NCBI GenBank assembly: GCA_945787265.1
Contig: CALZHS010000089.1
Location: forward strand, 1 to 9,851
DNA: 9,851 nucleotides
Source: an uncultured Gammaproteobacteria bacterium
GTDB taxonomy: Bacteria; Pseudomonadota; Gammaproteobacteria; GCA-001735895
Direction of reading: 5' to 3'
The position numbers and the translations under genes are program-made. The notes beneath the pieces are model-generated. The model worked only from the letters and a program-made list of their open reading frames with translations. It did no database searches and had not been told where the DNA came from. Below are positions 1-6,338 of this stretch, one piece after another (the stretch's first letter is position 1; each line of letters begins with the position of its first letter).

Positions 1-204
1 AACTGCCCAGCGTCGTTAAGCGTTTGCTCGATGGTTTGAATGAACTCCGATACTTTTATTGGCCCGGTTGCGGGTCTATAAAATTGACCGAGATCTGTTT
101 CCCGGAGAGGCTGTTTCAGGGTTAGGTCTCATTTTATTACTAACCTCCATCTGGACATGCCCGATATACTTACCGTCATTTTAATACGATACCGAGGTGA
201 AACC
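1..204. other. Left flank, no certain gene; possible partial reading frame on minus strand
   Basis: No gene can be assigned with confidence. On the minus strand a frame is open from about position 128 to the window edge and reads ...GPIKVSEFIQTIEQTLNDAGQ, which looks protein-like and loosely resembles the start of exodeoxyribonuclease VII large subunit (VSEL/VSEF followed by a Leu-rich helix). It has no ATG, GTG or TTG start after its upstream in-frame TGA (129-131), only a CTG at 119-117, and its 42 codons could be open by chance. A plus frame (3-125) is open too. A 6-bp inverted repeat (GGTTAG 120-125, CTAACC 140-145) and a TATACT element (165-170) lie upstream of the glyoxalase gene and could be its control region, but no good -35 goes with the TATACT. 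Confidence 0.25.
194..200 (+). promoter_or_regulatory. Shine-Dalgarno site fixing the GTG start of glyoxalase
   Basis: GAGGTGA lies 4 nt before the GTG at 205. An in-frame ATG at 157 would add 16 residues, but it has no Shine-Dalgarno match. The added residues (PDILTVILIRYRGETV) are not part of the glyoxalase fold, which begins with the metal His at residue 6 of the GTG form. Confidence 0.75.
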
Positions 205-600
205 GTGGCAAAAATTATCCACACCATGATTCGCGTGCTCGATCTGGATCGCTCCATATCGTTTTACCAGCAAGCCTTCGGGCTCAGACCGTCGCACGAA
301 CTCGATTTTGAAGATTTTGCCCTGGTTTACCTGCGCAATGACGAGAACGATATGGAAATCGAGCTAACGCTCAACAAGGGCAAGACCAAGGAATATAAAC
401 ATGGCAATGGCTACGGGCACGTGGCCATGTGTGTCGATGAACTTGATGACGAGCACGAACGTCTCACGGCACTCGGAATCGAACCTACCGATATTGTCGA
501 GTTTGCTCCCGATAATAACCTGCTCGCGCGTTTCTTTTTTGTCACCGACCCGGACGGTTATGAAATCGAAGTATTGCAACGCCACGGCCATTATCAATAG
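205..600 (+). CDS. gloA: Lactoylglutathione lyase (glyoxalase I), VOC superfamily
   Basis: A cytosolic metalloenzyme that isomerises the hemithioacetal of methylglyoxal and glutathione to S-lactoylglutathione, the first step of methylglyoxal detoxification. The GTG start gives 131 residues, normal for short bacterial glyoxalase I. Two beta-alpha-beta-beta-beta VOC modules are visible. The expected metal ligands are His6 (IIHTMIRV), Glu53 (EIELTLN), His72 (GYGHVAM) and Glu122 (DPDGYEIEV), placed as in E. coli GloA. The second module carries DNNLLARFFF where E. coli GloA has its Gly-Gly-Thr-Thr loop, so this is a divergent GloA branch and its substrate range is less certain. The gene stands alone: it converges on the broken hydrolase gene, with 59 nt between them. 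The family call is firm. A different VOC substrate cannot be excluded. Confidence 0.85.
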   Translation: MAKIIHTMIRVLDLDRSISFYQQAFGLRPSHELDFEDFALVYLRNDENDMEIELTLNKGKTKEYKHGNGYGHVAMCVDELDDEHERLTALGIEPTDIVEFAPDNNLLARFFFVTDPDGYEIEVLQRHGHYQ

Positions 601-625
601 CGTGGTTACACAATCGCGGAGCCAT

Positions 626-656
626 GGTTAGCGGCTTACCCGTTCTGGTAATAACC
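626..656. terminator. Possible hairpin between convergent genes
   Basis: TTACC (636-640) pairs with GGTAA (647-651) around a 6-nt loop, and GGTTA (626-630) pairs with TAACC (652-656) across a 5-nt bulge. It sits between the stop codons of two convergent genes, where a bidirectional terminator is expected. There is no T-run, so function is a guess. Confidence 0.25.
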
Positions 657-659
657 CAC

Positions 660-1643
660 TTATGAAAGCTGCGCCTGTATGATTTGAACGATTCGGCCCT
701 CAACCCAGCTGTGCGCGGCCAGGTTTTCGATAAATCCACAGTGGCCGCCATGACTGTAGATTTCGATCTTCAAATTTTCAACTGGATTAATGCGCTTGAG
801 ATCGTCAACCGGAATGATCGGATCATCCTCTGCCGCAATCAGGTAGGCCGGCATGGCCAGCGCGGTCAGGCGATCGCCGACCAGGGCATAAGCCGCAAAA
901 TAGTCGTCGACATTACCGTAGATTGTGTGCTGTGGAATAAAAATCCGGTTCAGATCATCGAGTGATTTTGCGGTGGCAAGTTCCGCGCCGTAGTCGAGTT
1001 CCGGAAAATGCTGCAGCTTGTATTGTAGCGACCTGTACCATCGCCTGAAGAAATAACGTTCGTAGGCAAAAAAGCCGTTGTTAAGCGCATCCATTGCGCG
1101 CGCTGGATCCGTCGGCGGGCAAACTGCAATGCTCGCATCGAGACCAATCTCAGTGCCCGAGTCGGCCGCAATCCGCAATGCAAAACTCGCACCTAGCGAA
1201 AATCAGGCTATAAAAAGATGATCATAAGTATGATTGGCCACAAAATTCTGTAGCGCACTGGCCACTTCCGGTGAACGTGTCGAATTGAACAGTTCGCGGT
1301 TCAGATGATGTGAACCCCCGTGATCGCGCAGGTTGACGCGCAAAACGTCGGAACCCTGTGCCAGCAGGCTCGTGGCCGTGGTAACCATGTACGAAGAACG
1401 GCTACAGCCTTCCCAGCCATGCAGCAGAATTACCAGCGTCGAGCGACCGTTAGCAGCGCGGTCAAGTTCTGCCAGCAAACGTGTGCCGTCTTCGGCCTGC
1501 AGGACCAGGCTCTCGGAATCCAGGCGCTTTTGTATGTACCGGGCGCGCAGCTTGCGCGGCCCCTGGCTGTTGAGCACCGTTTGCAGATGCGCATTGCGGA
1601 GATGGCGAGGGGCCCTGTACCCGTGTTCGTGTTTCAACGGCAC
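660..1643 (-). pseudogene. yheT: YheT-type alpha/beta hydrolase, interrupted by in-frame TGA
   Basis: Predicted cytosolic serine hydrolase of the YheT family; its physiological substrate is not known. It reads from GTG at 1643 (AGGA at 1655-1652, 8 nt upstream) through YRAPRHLRNAHLQTVL, the usual YheT opening, and LLHGWEG, the oxyanion-side HG motif. It then meets TGA at 1205-1203. The same frame continues without any shift as FSLGASFALRIAA, then AAEDDPIIP (acid residue) and HGGHCGFIE (catalytic His), ending with TAA at 662-660. The whole frame is 327 codons, normal for the family. The TGA occupies the first Gly of the G-x-S-x-G nucleophile elbow, so one G-to-T change in GGA explains it. As written the protein stops at 146 residues without the catalytic Ser, acid or His. 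No good ribosome site precedes the downstream part. Real nonsense mutation, sequencing error and readthrough are all possible. Confidence 0.85.
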
Positions 1644-1706
1644 TCCGGTTTTCCTGATGCTTTAATTTTGCGAAATTGGCGCTAGCGAGATTAAGACAAA
1701 AACACT

Positions 1707-1733
1707 TTGCTTCGGCAACTTTAAATTTATACT
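1707..1733 (+). promoter_or_regulatory. Possible promoter of the ureohydrolase gene
   Basis: TTGCTT (1707-1712) and TATACT (1728-1733) are separated by 15 nt, shorter than the ideal 17. The -10 is close to consensus and would put the transcript start near 1740, about 26 nt before the ATG. The -35 overlaps a small TTGC-TTCG-GCAA hairpin. This 123-nt gap is divergent with the hydrolase gene; no clear promoter was seen for the other direction. Confidence 0.4.
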
Positions 1734-1766
1734 GGGGCCTGGAAAATTACCGCGTTACTCGAATCG

Positions 1767-2732
1767 ATGACCAGCAAACCCGAATCATACAAACCCATCT
1801 CCGGCAATGACCTGCCACGCTTCGCCGGCATTGCAACCTTCATGCGCCTGCCCTATGTCGATCCGCGTGACGCCGACGAGGTCGATATCGGCCTGATCGG
1901 GGTTCCCTGGGATGGTGGTACCACCAATCGCGCCGGGGCAAGACACGGGCCACGTCAGATTCGCGATCTGTCGACGATGGCGCGCAACGTCCACCACGCG
2001 ACCGGGATCAAGCCGTTTCACCTGTGTAACTGTGCCGATCTCGGCGATTCGCCGGTCAACCCGGTCGATATCGACGATACGCTGGCGCGAGTTGAAAATT
2101 TTTATGCGACCGTGGTCGACCAGGGGATCGTGCCGCTGAGCGCAGGTGGTGATCACTTGATCACGCTGCCGGTAATGCGCGCGCTATGCCGCGAGGATCC
2201 CGTCGGCATGGTGCATTTCGACGCGCACACCGATACCTGGGACCGCTACTTCGGTGAATCGAAATACACCCACGGTACTCCCTTCCGGCGCGCGATCGAG
2301 GAAGGCCTGCTCGATCCCAAACGTACCGTACAGATCGGAATCCGCGGCGCGCTTTACAGCGAGAAGGACAAGCAATGGGGACTCGACCAGGGTATTCGCG
2401 TCATTGAAATCGAGGAATACACCGAGATGGGAATCGAAGCGGTTATCGCGGAAGCACGTCGCGTGGTCGGTGATGGCAAAACCTACATCAGTTTCGACGT
2501 CGACGCACTGGACCCGGTTTACGCGCCCGGCACCGGAACCCCGGAGATCGGTGGCATCACGACCTACGATGCACAACAGATGATCCGGGGCTTGCGGGGC
2601 CTAAACCTTGTTGGCGGCGACGTGGTCGAAGTTTCTCCACCCTTTGACATGTCGGGCAATACTGCCCTGGTCGCGGTAACGATAATGTTCGAAATCCTGT
2701 GCCTGCTGGCCGAGAAAGTGAGCCAACGCTAA
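1767..2732 (+). CDS. Ureohydrolase, agmatinase / guanidino-acid hydrolase family
   Basis: A dinuclear-metal hydrolase (usually Mn) that splits a guanidino compound into urea and an amine. At 321 residues it is full length for the family. All metal-binding motifs are intact: GGDH (His130), DAHTD (Asp152, His154, Asp156) and SFDVDALDP (Asp244, Asp246). The substrate-loop stretch HGTPFRRA (169-176) with EEGL resembles guanidinobutyrase and guanidinopropionase more than E. coli SpeB (HGTMFYRA), so a guanidino acid is a better guess than agmatine; automated annotation would probably say speB. No signal peptide is seen, so it should be cytosolic. The ATG at 1767 has no obvious Shine-Dalgarno sequence, but no better start exists upstream. 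The gene converges with the amidase operon, whose enzymes also act on guanidino/ureido-type bonds, which supports a shared catabolic role. Confidence 0.85.
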   Translation: MTSKPESYKPISGNDLPRFAGIATFMRLPYVDPRDADEVDIGLIGVPWDGGTTNRAGARHGPRQIRDLSTMARNVHHATGIKPFHLCNCADLGDSPVNPVDIDDTLARVENFYATVVDQGIVPLSAGGDHLITLPVMRALCREDPVGMVHFDAHTDTWDRYFGESKYTHGTPFRRAIEEGLLDPKRTVQIGIRGALYSEKDKQWGLDQGIRVIEIEEYTEMGIEAVIAEARRVVGDGKTYISFDVDALDPVYAPGTGTPEIGGITTYDAQQMIRGLRGLNLVGGDVVEVSPPFDMSGNTALVAVTIMFEILCLLAEKVSQR

Positions 2733-2767
2733 ATCCGACCCTGGCAGCACCAAAAGTCCCGCTAGCA

Positions 2768-2794
2768 GTGAAGGTGGCGGTGTCTACCGTTCAC
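2768..2794. terminator. Hairpin between convergent ureohydrolase and amidase genes
   Basis: GTGAAGGT (2768-2775) pairs with ACCGTTCAC (2786-2794) over 8 bp with one bulged base and a 10-nt loop. The position between two convergent stop codons fits a bidirectional terminator. There is no T-run on either strand, so it may act weakly or not at all. Confidence 0.35.
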
Positions 2795-2821
2795 GGCGGC
2801 ATGGACAGACTACAATAACTT

Positions 2822-4072
2822 TTATGCACCGTTTTTGTTGGCAAGCGCCAACATCGCGTGCAGTAACACGTTACAGCCAGCCTCGAGGTCTTCGGGCTCG
2901 GCGCTTTCCTGCTCGTTGTGGCTAAGTCCGCCGGCACAGGGCACAAATATCATCGAGGTCGGCGCCACCAGGCAGACCTGGCAGGCGTCATGACCAGCAC
3001 CCGACACAATGTGCTGATGGCTGTAACCCAGCCTGACAGCCGCATGCTCAACCGCGGCGATACAGTCCAAATCAAAATGAACCGGTGGTTTATCCCAGAT
3101 TTCTTTGAATTCGCATTCATCGCCGTGCCGTTCGACAATCGCAGCGATGCTGGTCGCGAGTTGAGCGGCCATTTTAGCCAGTACCTCCGCATAGGGATTA
3201 CGAATATCGATGCTAAAAAAAACCTCGCCAGGAATCGTATTGCGCGAGTTCGGCAGCACCGACATTTCGCCAACCGTGCTGACCGCATGCGGTGCGAACT
3301 TGAGCGCCAGCGTCTGCACCATGGTAATTATCTCTGCGGCTGCTACCAGCGCATCGCGTCGACAGCTCATCGGCGTAGAACCGGCGTGCGAATCCTGACC
3401 CTTGAGCCTGACGTCGTACCAGTGTTGCCCCTGCCCGCCGGTAACGACTCCGATCTGGTGGTTGGCAGCTTCGAGTATAGGACCCTGTTCGATATGGGCC
3501 TCGAAAAGTGCACCGATGGGATTCTGACCACAGGGCATTTCGCCCATGTAGCCGATACGTTTCAGTTCGTCACCCAGGCTGTTGCCTTCACTGTCGGTGA
3601 TTGACCACGCATAGTCCTTTTCGAAAAGCCCGGCGTAGACACCGGAAGCGATCATCGCCGGTGCGAAGCGTGATCCCTCCTCGTTGGTCCACATGACAAC
3701 CTCGACCGGCGCCTTTGTGACCACGTCATTATCATGCAGCGTGCGTAATACTTCGAGTGCAGCAAGTACACCATAGATACCATCGAACTTGCCCCCGTGG
3801 GGCTGGGTATCGAGATGGCTGCCGGCGACTATCGGCGACAGTTCGTTATCGCGTCCGTCACGCCGCGCGAAAATATTGCCCATGTCATCGATACTAATGC
3901 GACAACCAATTTCTTCACACCAGCGAATAAACAAGTCTCGCCCATCACGGTCTTCATCGGTTAGCGCCAGACGGCAGGAACCACCCTGCTGGCCAGGCCC
4001 GATCTCACCCATCGCCATGATGCTGTCCCACAGGCGTTGACCGTCAATGCGCAGCTGCTCGGTTTCACTCAT
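2822..4072 (-). CDS. M20-family Zn amidase (hydantoinase/carbamoylase type)
   Basis: A cytosolic metallo-amidohydrolase of the family holding N-carbamoyl-L-amino acid hydrolase, beta-ureidopropionase and allantoate amidohydrolase; these release ammonia and CO2 from ureido groups. The ATG at 4072 gives 416 residues, the usual length. Family motifs in order: GSHLDTQP (His86), GGKFDGIYG (Asp97), TNEEGSRF (Glu131, Glu132), HIEQGP (His193), GQDSHAGSTPM in the dimerisation/lid domain, GAGHDA, and GGLSHNEQE (His385). The ATG is chosen over a GTG three bases upstream because GAGG (4082-4079) lies 6 nt before the ATG. The start overlaps the stop of the upstream amidinotransferase-type gene by 8 nt (ATGAGTGA), so translation is probably coupled. 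A ureido product of that enzyme is the natural candidate substrate, but specificity within the family cannot be read by eye. Confidence 0.88.
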   Translation of the reverse strand: MSETEQLRIDGQRLWDSIMAMGEIGPGQQGGSCRLALTDEDRDGRDLFIRWCEEIGCRISIDDMGNIFARRDGRDNELSPIVAGSHLDTQPHGGKFDGIYGVLAALEVLRTLHDNDVVTKAPVEVVMWTNEEGSRFAPAMIASGVYAGLFEKDYAWSITDSEGNSLGDELKRIGYMGEMPCGQNPIGALFEAHIEQGPILEAANHQIGVVTGGQGQHWYDVRLKGQDSHAGSTPMSCRRDALVAAAEIITMVQTLALKFAPHAVSTVGEMSVLPNSRNTIPGEVFFSIDIRNPYAEVLAKMAAQLATSIAAIVERHGDECEFKEIWDKPPVHFDLDCIAAVEHAAVRLGYSHQHIVSGAGHDACQVCLVAPTSMIFVPCAGGLSHNEQESAEPEDLEAGCNVLLHAMLALANKNGA

Positions 4073-4973
4073 CACTAACCTCGATCGGATCTCGTTTCAA
4101 TGCCTGGCAAAGACAGTGTACGCCACCGCCACCCAGCGTGAACATCGACATGTCCGGGGCAAACACCTGGTAACCGCGATCACGCAAATCCTGGTTGAGT
4201 TTGACGCTTCCGGCCATCGATAAAACCTTTTTGTTGCCGAGCGAGACCAGGTTAACCCCGAGATTTTTTGCTTCGCCAAAGCCGACATCGACGAATTCGA
4301 AGCCCTTCTCCTTGAGCCAGTCGATAACCCAGCCCTCGAGCGCATCGAGGCAGGCTACCAGCAGTTTATGATCCAGCGGCACCACCAGCCCATCCATGTG
4401 CACGAACAGCGCCGGGATTGGCGCGACTTCGACATCCCAGCCTTCCTGTCGCACGAATTCTGCGACTTGCTCGGAGCCTTCCTTTTCGGAGCGTTCACCG
4501 CAGTATCCAATCAACACCGTGCCCGGTTCGAGAATGACGAAATCGCCGCCCTCGAAATGCCCGGCGGTCGCGTATTTCCAGATCGGGATACTGTTCTGCT
4601 GGTAAAACTTGATCACGCTGTAGTAATCGGCGCGCCGACATTTGAGCTGCATGTGGCAGATCAGCGCACCCCAGGGGGTCATTGCGCTTGAATCGCGCGC
4701 AAAAAAATTGCGATGCAGGACCGGGTCGGATTCGAGATAGTGGCAGTTAACCCCGGCTGCCTCGTAGATACGCACCATTTCACGATGTTGGCGCTGGGCC
4801 AGATCGAAATCGAACTCGATCCCCGTTTTGTGCATATTCTTCAGAGTACGCCCGATCAAAGGTCCTGCTTCAACCCATTTGAAATAATCGGGCCGACCCA
4901 GCAGCACATCGCGCAGCACGCCATAATCATTGTCGATACCCCAGTAATCGGGGCTCTTTTGTTGATTACTCAT
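4065..4973 (-). CDS. Amidinotransferase / dimethylarginine dimethylaminohydrolase family protein
   Basis: A guanidine-modifying enzyme of the pentein fold (arginine deiminase, DDAH, amidinotransferase). These use a Cys to attack the guanidino carbon and release an amine or ammonia, or pass on the amidino group. The 302 residues include FARDS (Asp94), HFEGGDF (Glu141, Asp144), VHMDG (His192) and the C-terminal GGGGVHCLCQ (nucleophile Cys287), a full Cys-His-Glu/Asp catalytic set. Length and motifs fit COG1834-type DDAH-like proteins better than arginine deiminase (about 400 residues). The ATG at 4973 has GGTGA 7 nt upstream. It is the first gene of an operon with the M20 amidase (8-nt overlap). 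I infer a hydrolase that makes a ureido compound which the amidase then opens. Amidinotransferase activity on glycine or another amine is the main alternative. Confidence 0.82.
   Translation of the reverse strand: MSNQQKSPDYWGIDNDYGVLRDVLLGRPDYFKWVEAGPLIGRTLKNMHKTGIEFDFDLAQRQHREMVRIYEAAGVNCHYLESDPVLHRNFFARDSSAMTPWGALICHMQLKCRRADYYSVIKFYQQNSIPIWKYATAGHFEGGDFVILEPGTVLIGYCGERSEKEGSEQVAEFVRQEGWDVEVAPIPALFVHMDGLVVPLDHKLLVACLDALEGWVIDWLKEKGFEFVDVGFGEAKNLGVNLVSLGNKKVLSMAGSVKLNQDLRDRGYQVFAPDMSMFTLGGGGVHCLCQALKRDPIEVSDE
4079..4082 (-). promoter_or_regulatory. Shine-Dalgarno site deciding the amidase start
   Basis: GAGG lies inside the end of the upstream gene, 6 nt before the ATG at 4072. The alternative GTG at 4075 would leave only 3 nt, too close for normal initiation. 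The start-stop overlap here is ATGAGTGA. Confidence 0.6.
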
Positions 4974-5001
4974 GGTTGTATCACCGTTTGTTGATGCTTT
5001 T

Positions 5002-5036
5002 GCCGAGGTTTACCTGTTTATCTCGGCTAGTGTCAA
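5002..5036 (-). promoter_or_regulatory. Promoter and possible operator of the amidinotransferase-amidase operon
   Basis: On the minus strand a perfect TTGACA (5036-5031) is followed after 17 nt by GTAAAC (5013-5008), a poor -10. Transcription would begin near 5001, about 28 nt before the ATG. An inverted repeat, GCCGAG (5002-5007) and CTCGGC (5022-5027) with a 14-nt spacer, covers the stretch between the -35 and the start point. A repressor bound there would block the promoter. No regulator gene is in the window. Confidence 0.4.
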
Positions 5037-5076
5037 TGGAACCATACAATCGATAAAATCCTGTTTATTTCCGCTA

Positions 5077-5111
5077 GCCTGTCACTAGTCGAATAGCAGG
5101 TCAATACAGGC
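5077..5111. repeat. Inverted repeat in the divergent control region
   Basis: GCCTGT (5077-5082) and ACAGGC (5106-5111) are exact inverted 6-mers 23 nt apart, with a further CAGG at 5097-5100 that could also pair with CCTG. They lie between the two divergent promoters. They may be protein-binding half sites or chance; no T-run or known motif supports a specific role. Confidence 0.25.
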
Positions 5112-5163
5112 ACAAAGGAGCAACGCCGGTGTGAAAGCCGCTGACTTTGAGCATTTTTTAATG

Positions 5164-5192
5164 TTTACTTGCAGAAAACATAAAGTTACTAT
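5164..5192 (+). promoter_or_regulatory. Possible promoter of the ABC transporter operon
   Basis: TTTACT (5164-5169) and TACTAT (5187-5192) are 17 nt apart, each matching 4 of 6 consensus bases. The start point near 5199 would leave a leader of about 100 nt before the binding-protein gene. The leader is AT-rich and holds an imperfect palindrome (GGCGTAATTAAGCC, 5227-5240) and a small stem CCGTC/GACGG (5239-5243, 5253-5257). GAGGAG (5288-5293) is the ribosome site, 9 nt before the ATG. Confidence 0.4.
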
Positions 5193-5302
5193 CGATTTGC
5201 TGATATTTAGTCCGTTTAACAAATAAGGCGTAATTAAGCCGTCGTTAATAAAGACGGATATAAATTTAGATACTTAATAAATAAACCGAGGAGTTAGTCA
5301 AA

Positions 5303-6262
5303 ATGAAACTGAATAAAGCCCTGACAGGCGCGCTTGTCGCTGCCAGCATGGGAATGTCTAGTATTGCAACCGCTGCCGACGTCGTAATCGGTGTGCCGAA
5401 CTGGCCATCAGTAGCTGCAACCGCGAACGTCCTTAAAGTCATAATCGAGGATAACCTGGGGCTCCAGGTCGAGCTGCAGAACGGCACTAATCCGATCGTG
5501 TTCGAGGCGATGGATTCGGGCGCAATGCATGCGCATCCCGAAGTCTGGATGCCGAACCAGCAGAACCTGCACAATACCTTCGTCAATGATAAAGGTACTG
5601 TTGCTTTCAATAAAAACGGTGTTCCTGCATTTCAGGGCATGTGCGTGCCCAAAGGCATTGCCGACAAGCACGGTGTCAAGTCTATCGACGATTTGACTAA
5701 CCCCGATGTTTCAGCGCTGTTTGACACTGACGGCGACGGCCGTGGTGAAGTCTGGATCGGTGCGCCGGGTTGGGCCTCGACCAATGTCGAAAAGATACGT
5801 GCCAAGTCTTACGGCTACGACCAGACTTTTGAGCTGACCGAAAGCGACGAGACACTGGCCTACGCCAACCTCGACAACGCGATCAAGGCGGGCAAGCCCT
5901 GGGTGGGATTCTGCTACACGCCGCACTACGTCTTCGTCCTGCACGAGATGCAGGTGCTCGAAGAACCGGCTTATGATGCCTCCAAGTGGAAAGTCGTGCA
6001 ACCCACCGACGACCCGGCCTGGCTAGATGTTTCGACGGCCGGAACTGCATGGGATACCGCTTATCTGCACCTGCACTACGCCAAGGCGATCGAAAAGGAG
6101 CAACCCGAAGTCGCCAAGCTGTTCAGAAACATGAAGCTCACGACCGACCAGGTGTCGGAAATGACCTACGCGCTCGTCATCGATAAGAAAGATCCGGCCG
6201 CGTATGCCAAGGACTGGGTTAAAAATAACGAGGACGCGGTCCTGGGCTGGCTCACCAACTAG
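5303..6262 (+). CDS. proX: Glycine betaine/proline-type ABC transporter substrate-binding protein
   Basis: The periplasmic receptor that captures a quaternary-ammonium or zwitterionic solute for the ProVW importer. It has 319 residues, starting with a Sec signal peptide (charged MKLNK, hydrophobic core, likely cut after ATA-24, before AD). The mature part has the OpuAC-type fold, with betaine-site style aromatics such as Trp34 (PNWPS), Trp82 and Trp157 (APGWAS) and the WVGFCYTPHY strand near 200-209. Cys114 and Cys204 could form a disulfide in the periplasm. An acidic loop DTDGDGRGE (141-149) resembles a calcium-binding loop. The strong ribosome site and the intrinsic terminator just after the gene suggest it is made in excess over the membrane parts. 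The neighbouring guanidino/ureido hydrolases raise the possibility that the ligand is a guanidino or arginine-derived zwitterion rather than glycine betaine itself. Confidence 0.88.
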   Translation: MKLNKALTGALVAASMGMSSIATAADVVIGVPNWPSVAATANVLKVIIEDNLGLQVELQNGTNPIVFEAMDSGAMHAHPEVWMPNQQNLHNTFVNDKGTVAFNKNGVPAFQGMCVPKGIADKHGVKSIDDLTNPDVSALFDTDGDGRGEVWIGAPGWASTNVEKIRAKSYGYDQTFELTESDETLAYANLDNAIKAGKPWVGFCYTPHYVFVLHEMQVLEEPAYDASKWKVVQPTDDPAWLDVSTAGTAWDTAYLHLHYAKAIEKEQPEVAKLFRNMKLTTDQVSEMTYALVIDKKDPAAYAKDWVKNNEDAVLGWLTN

Positions 6263-6286
6263 GCCAGAAAATCACTCAATAATCGA

Positions 6287-6320
6287 GCCGCCGGCGATGT
6301 ACCGGCGGCCGTTTTTATTT
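6287..6320 (+). terminator. Intrinsic terminator/attenuator between binding protein and ATPase genes
   Basis: GCCGCCGG (6287-6294) pairs perfectly with CCGGCGGC (6302-6309) around a 7-nt loop and is followed by a T-rich stretch (GTTTTTATTT, 6311-6320). This is a classic Rho-independent terminator. It lies 24 nt after the binding-protein stop and 19 nt before the ATPase start, so only part of the transcripts should continue into the membrane components. Confidence 0.85.
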
Positions 6321-6338
6321 CAGGGGGAGGACCGCCAC

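Noticed and set aside
1203..1205. Selenocysteine insertion at the TGA of the hydrolase gene
   Set aside because: The family has Gly at this position, the catalytic nucleophile is the Ser two residues later, and I saw no convincing SECIS-like hairpin just downstream.
2918..3604. Long plus-strand frame of 228 codons opposite the amidase gene
   Set aside because: It lies entirely antisense to a gene with complete M20 motifs, and its translation is low in recognisable features, as expected of a shadow frame.
5101..5160. Terminator or riboswitch ending in the T-run at 5154-5159
   Set aside because: Only 3-4 bp stems can be formed before the T-run and no conserved riboswitch core is recognisable.
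5161..5226. A 21-codon frame in the transporter leader (ATG to TAA)
   Set aside because: It has no Shine-Dalgarno sequence before the ATG, overlaps the best candidate promoter of the operon, and its translation shows no recognisable feature.
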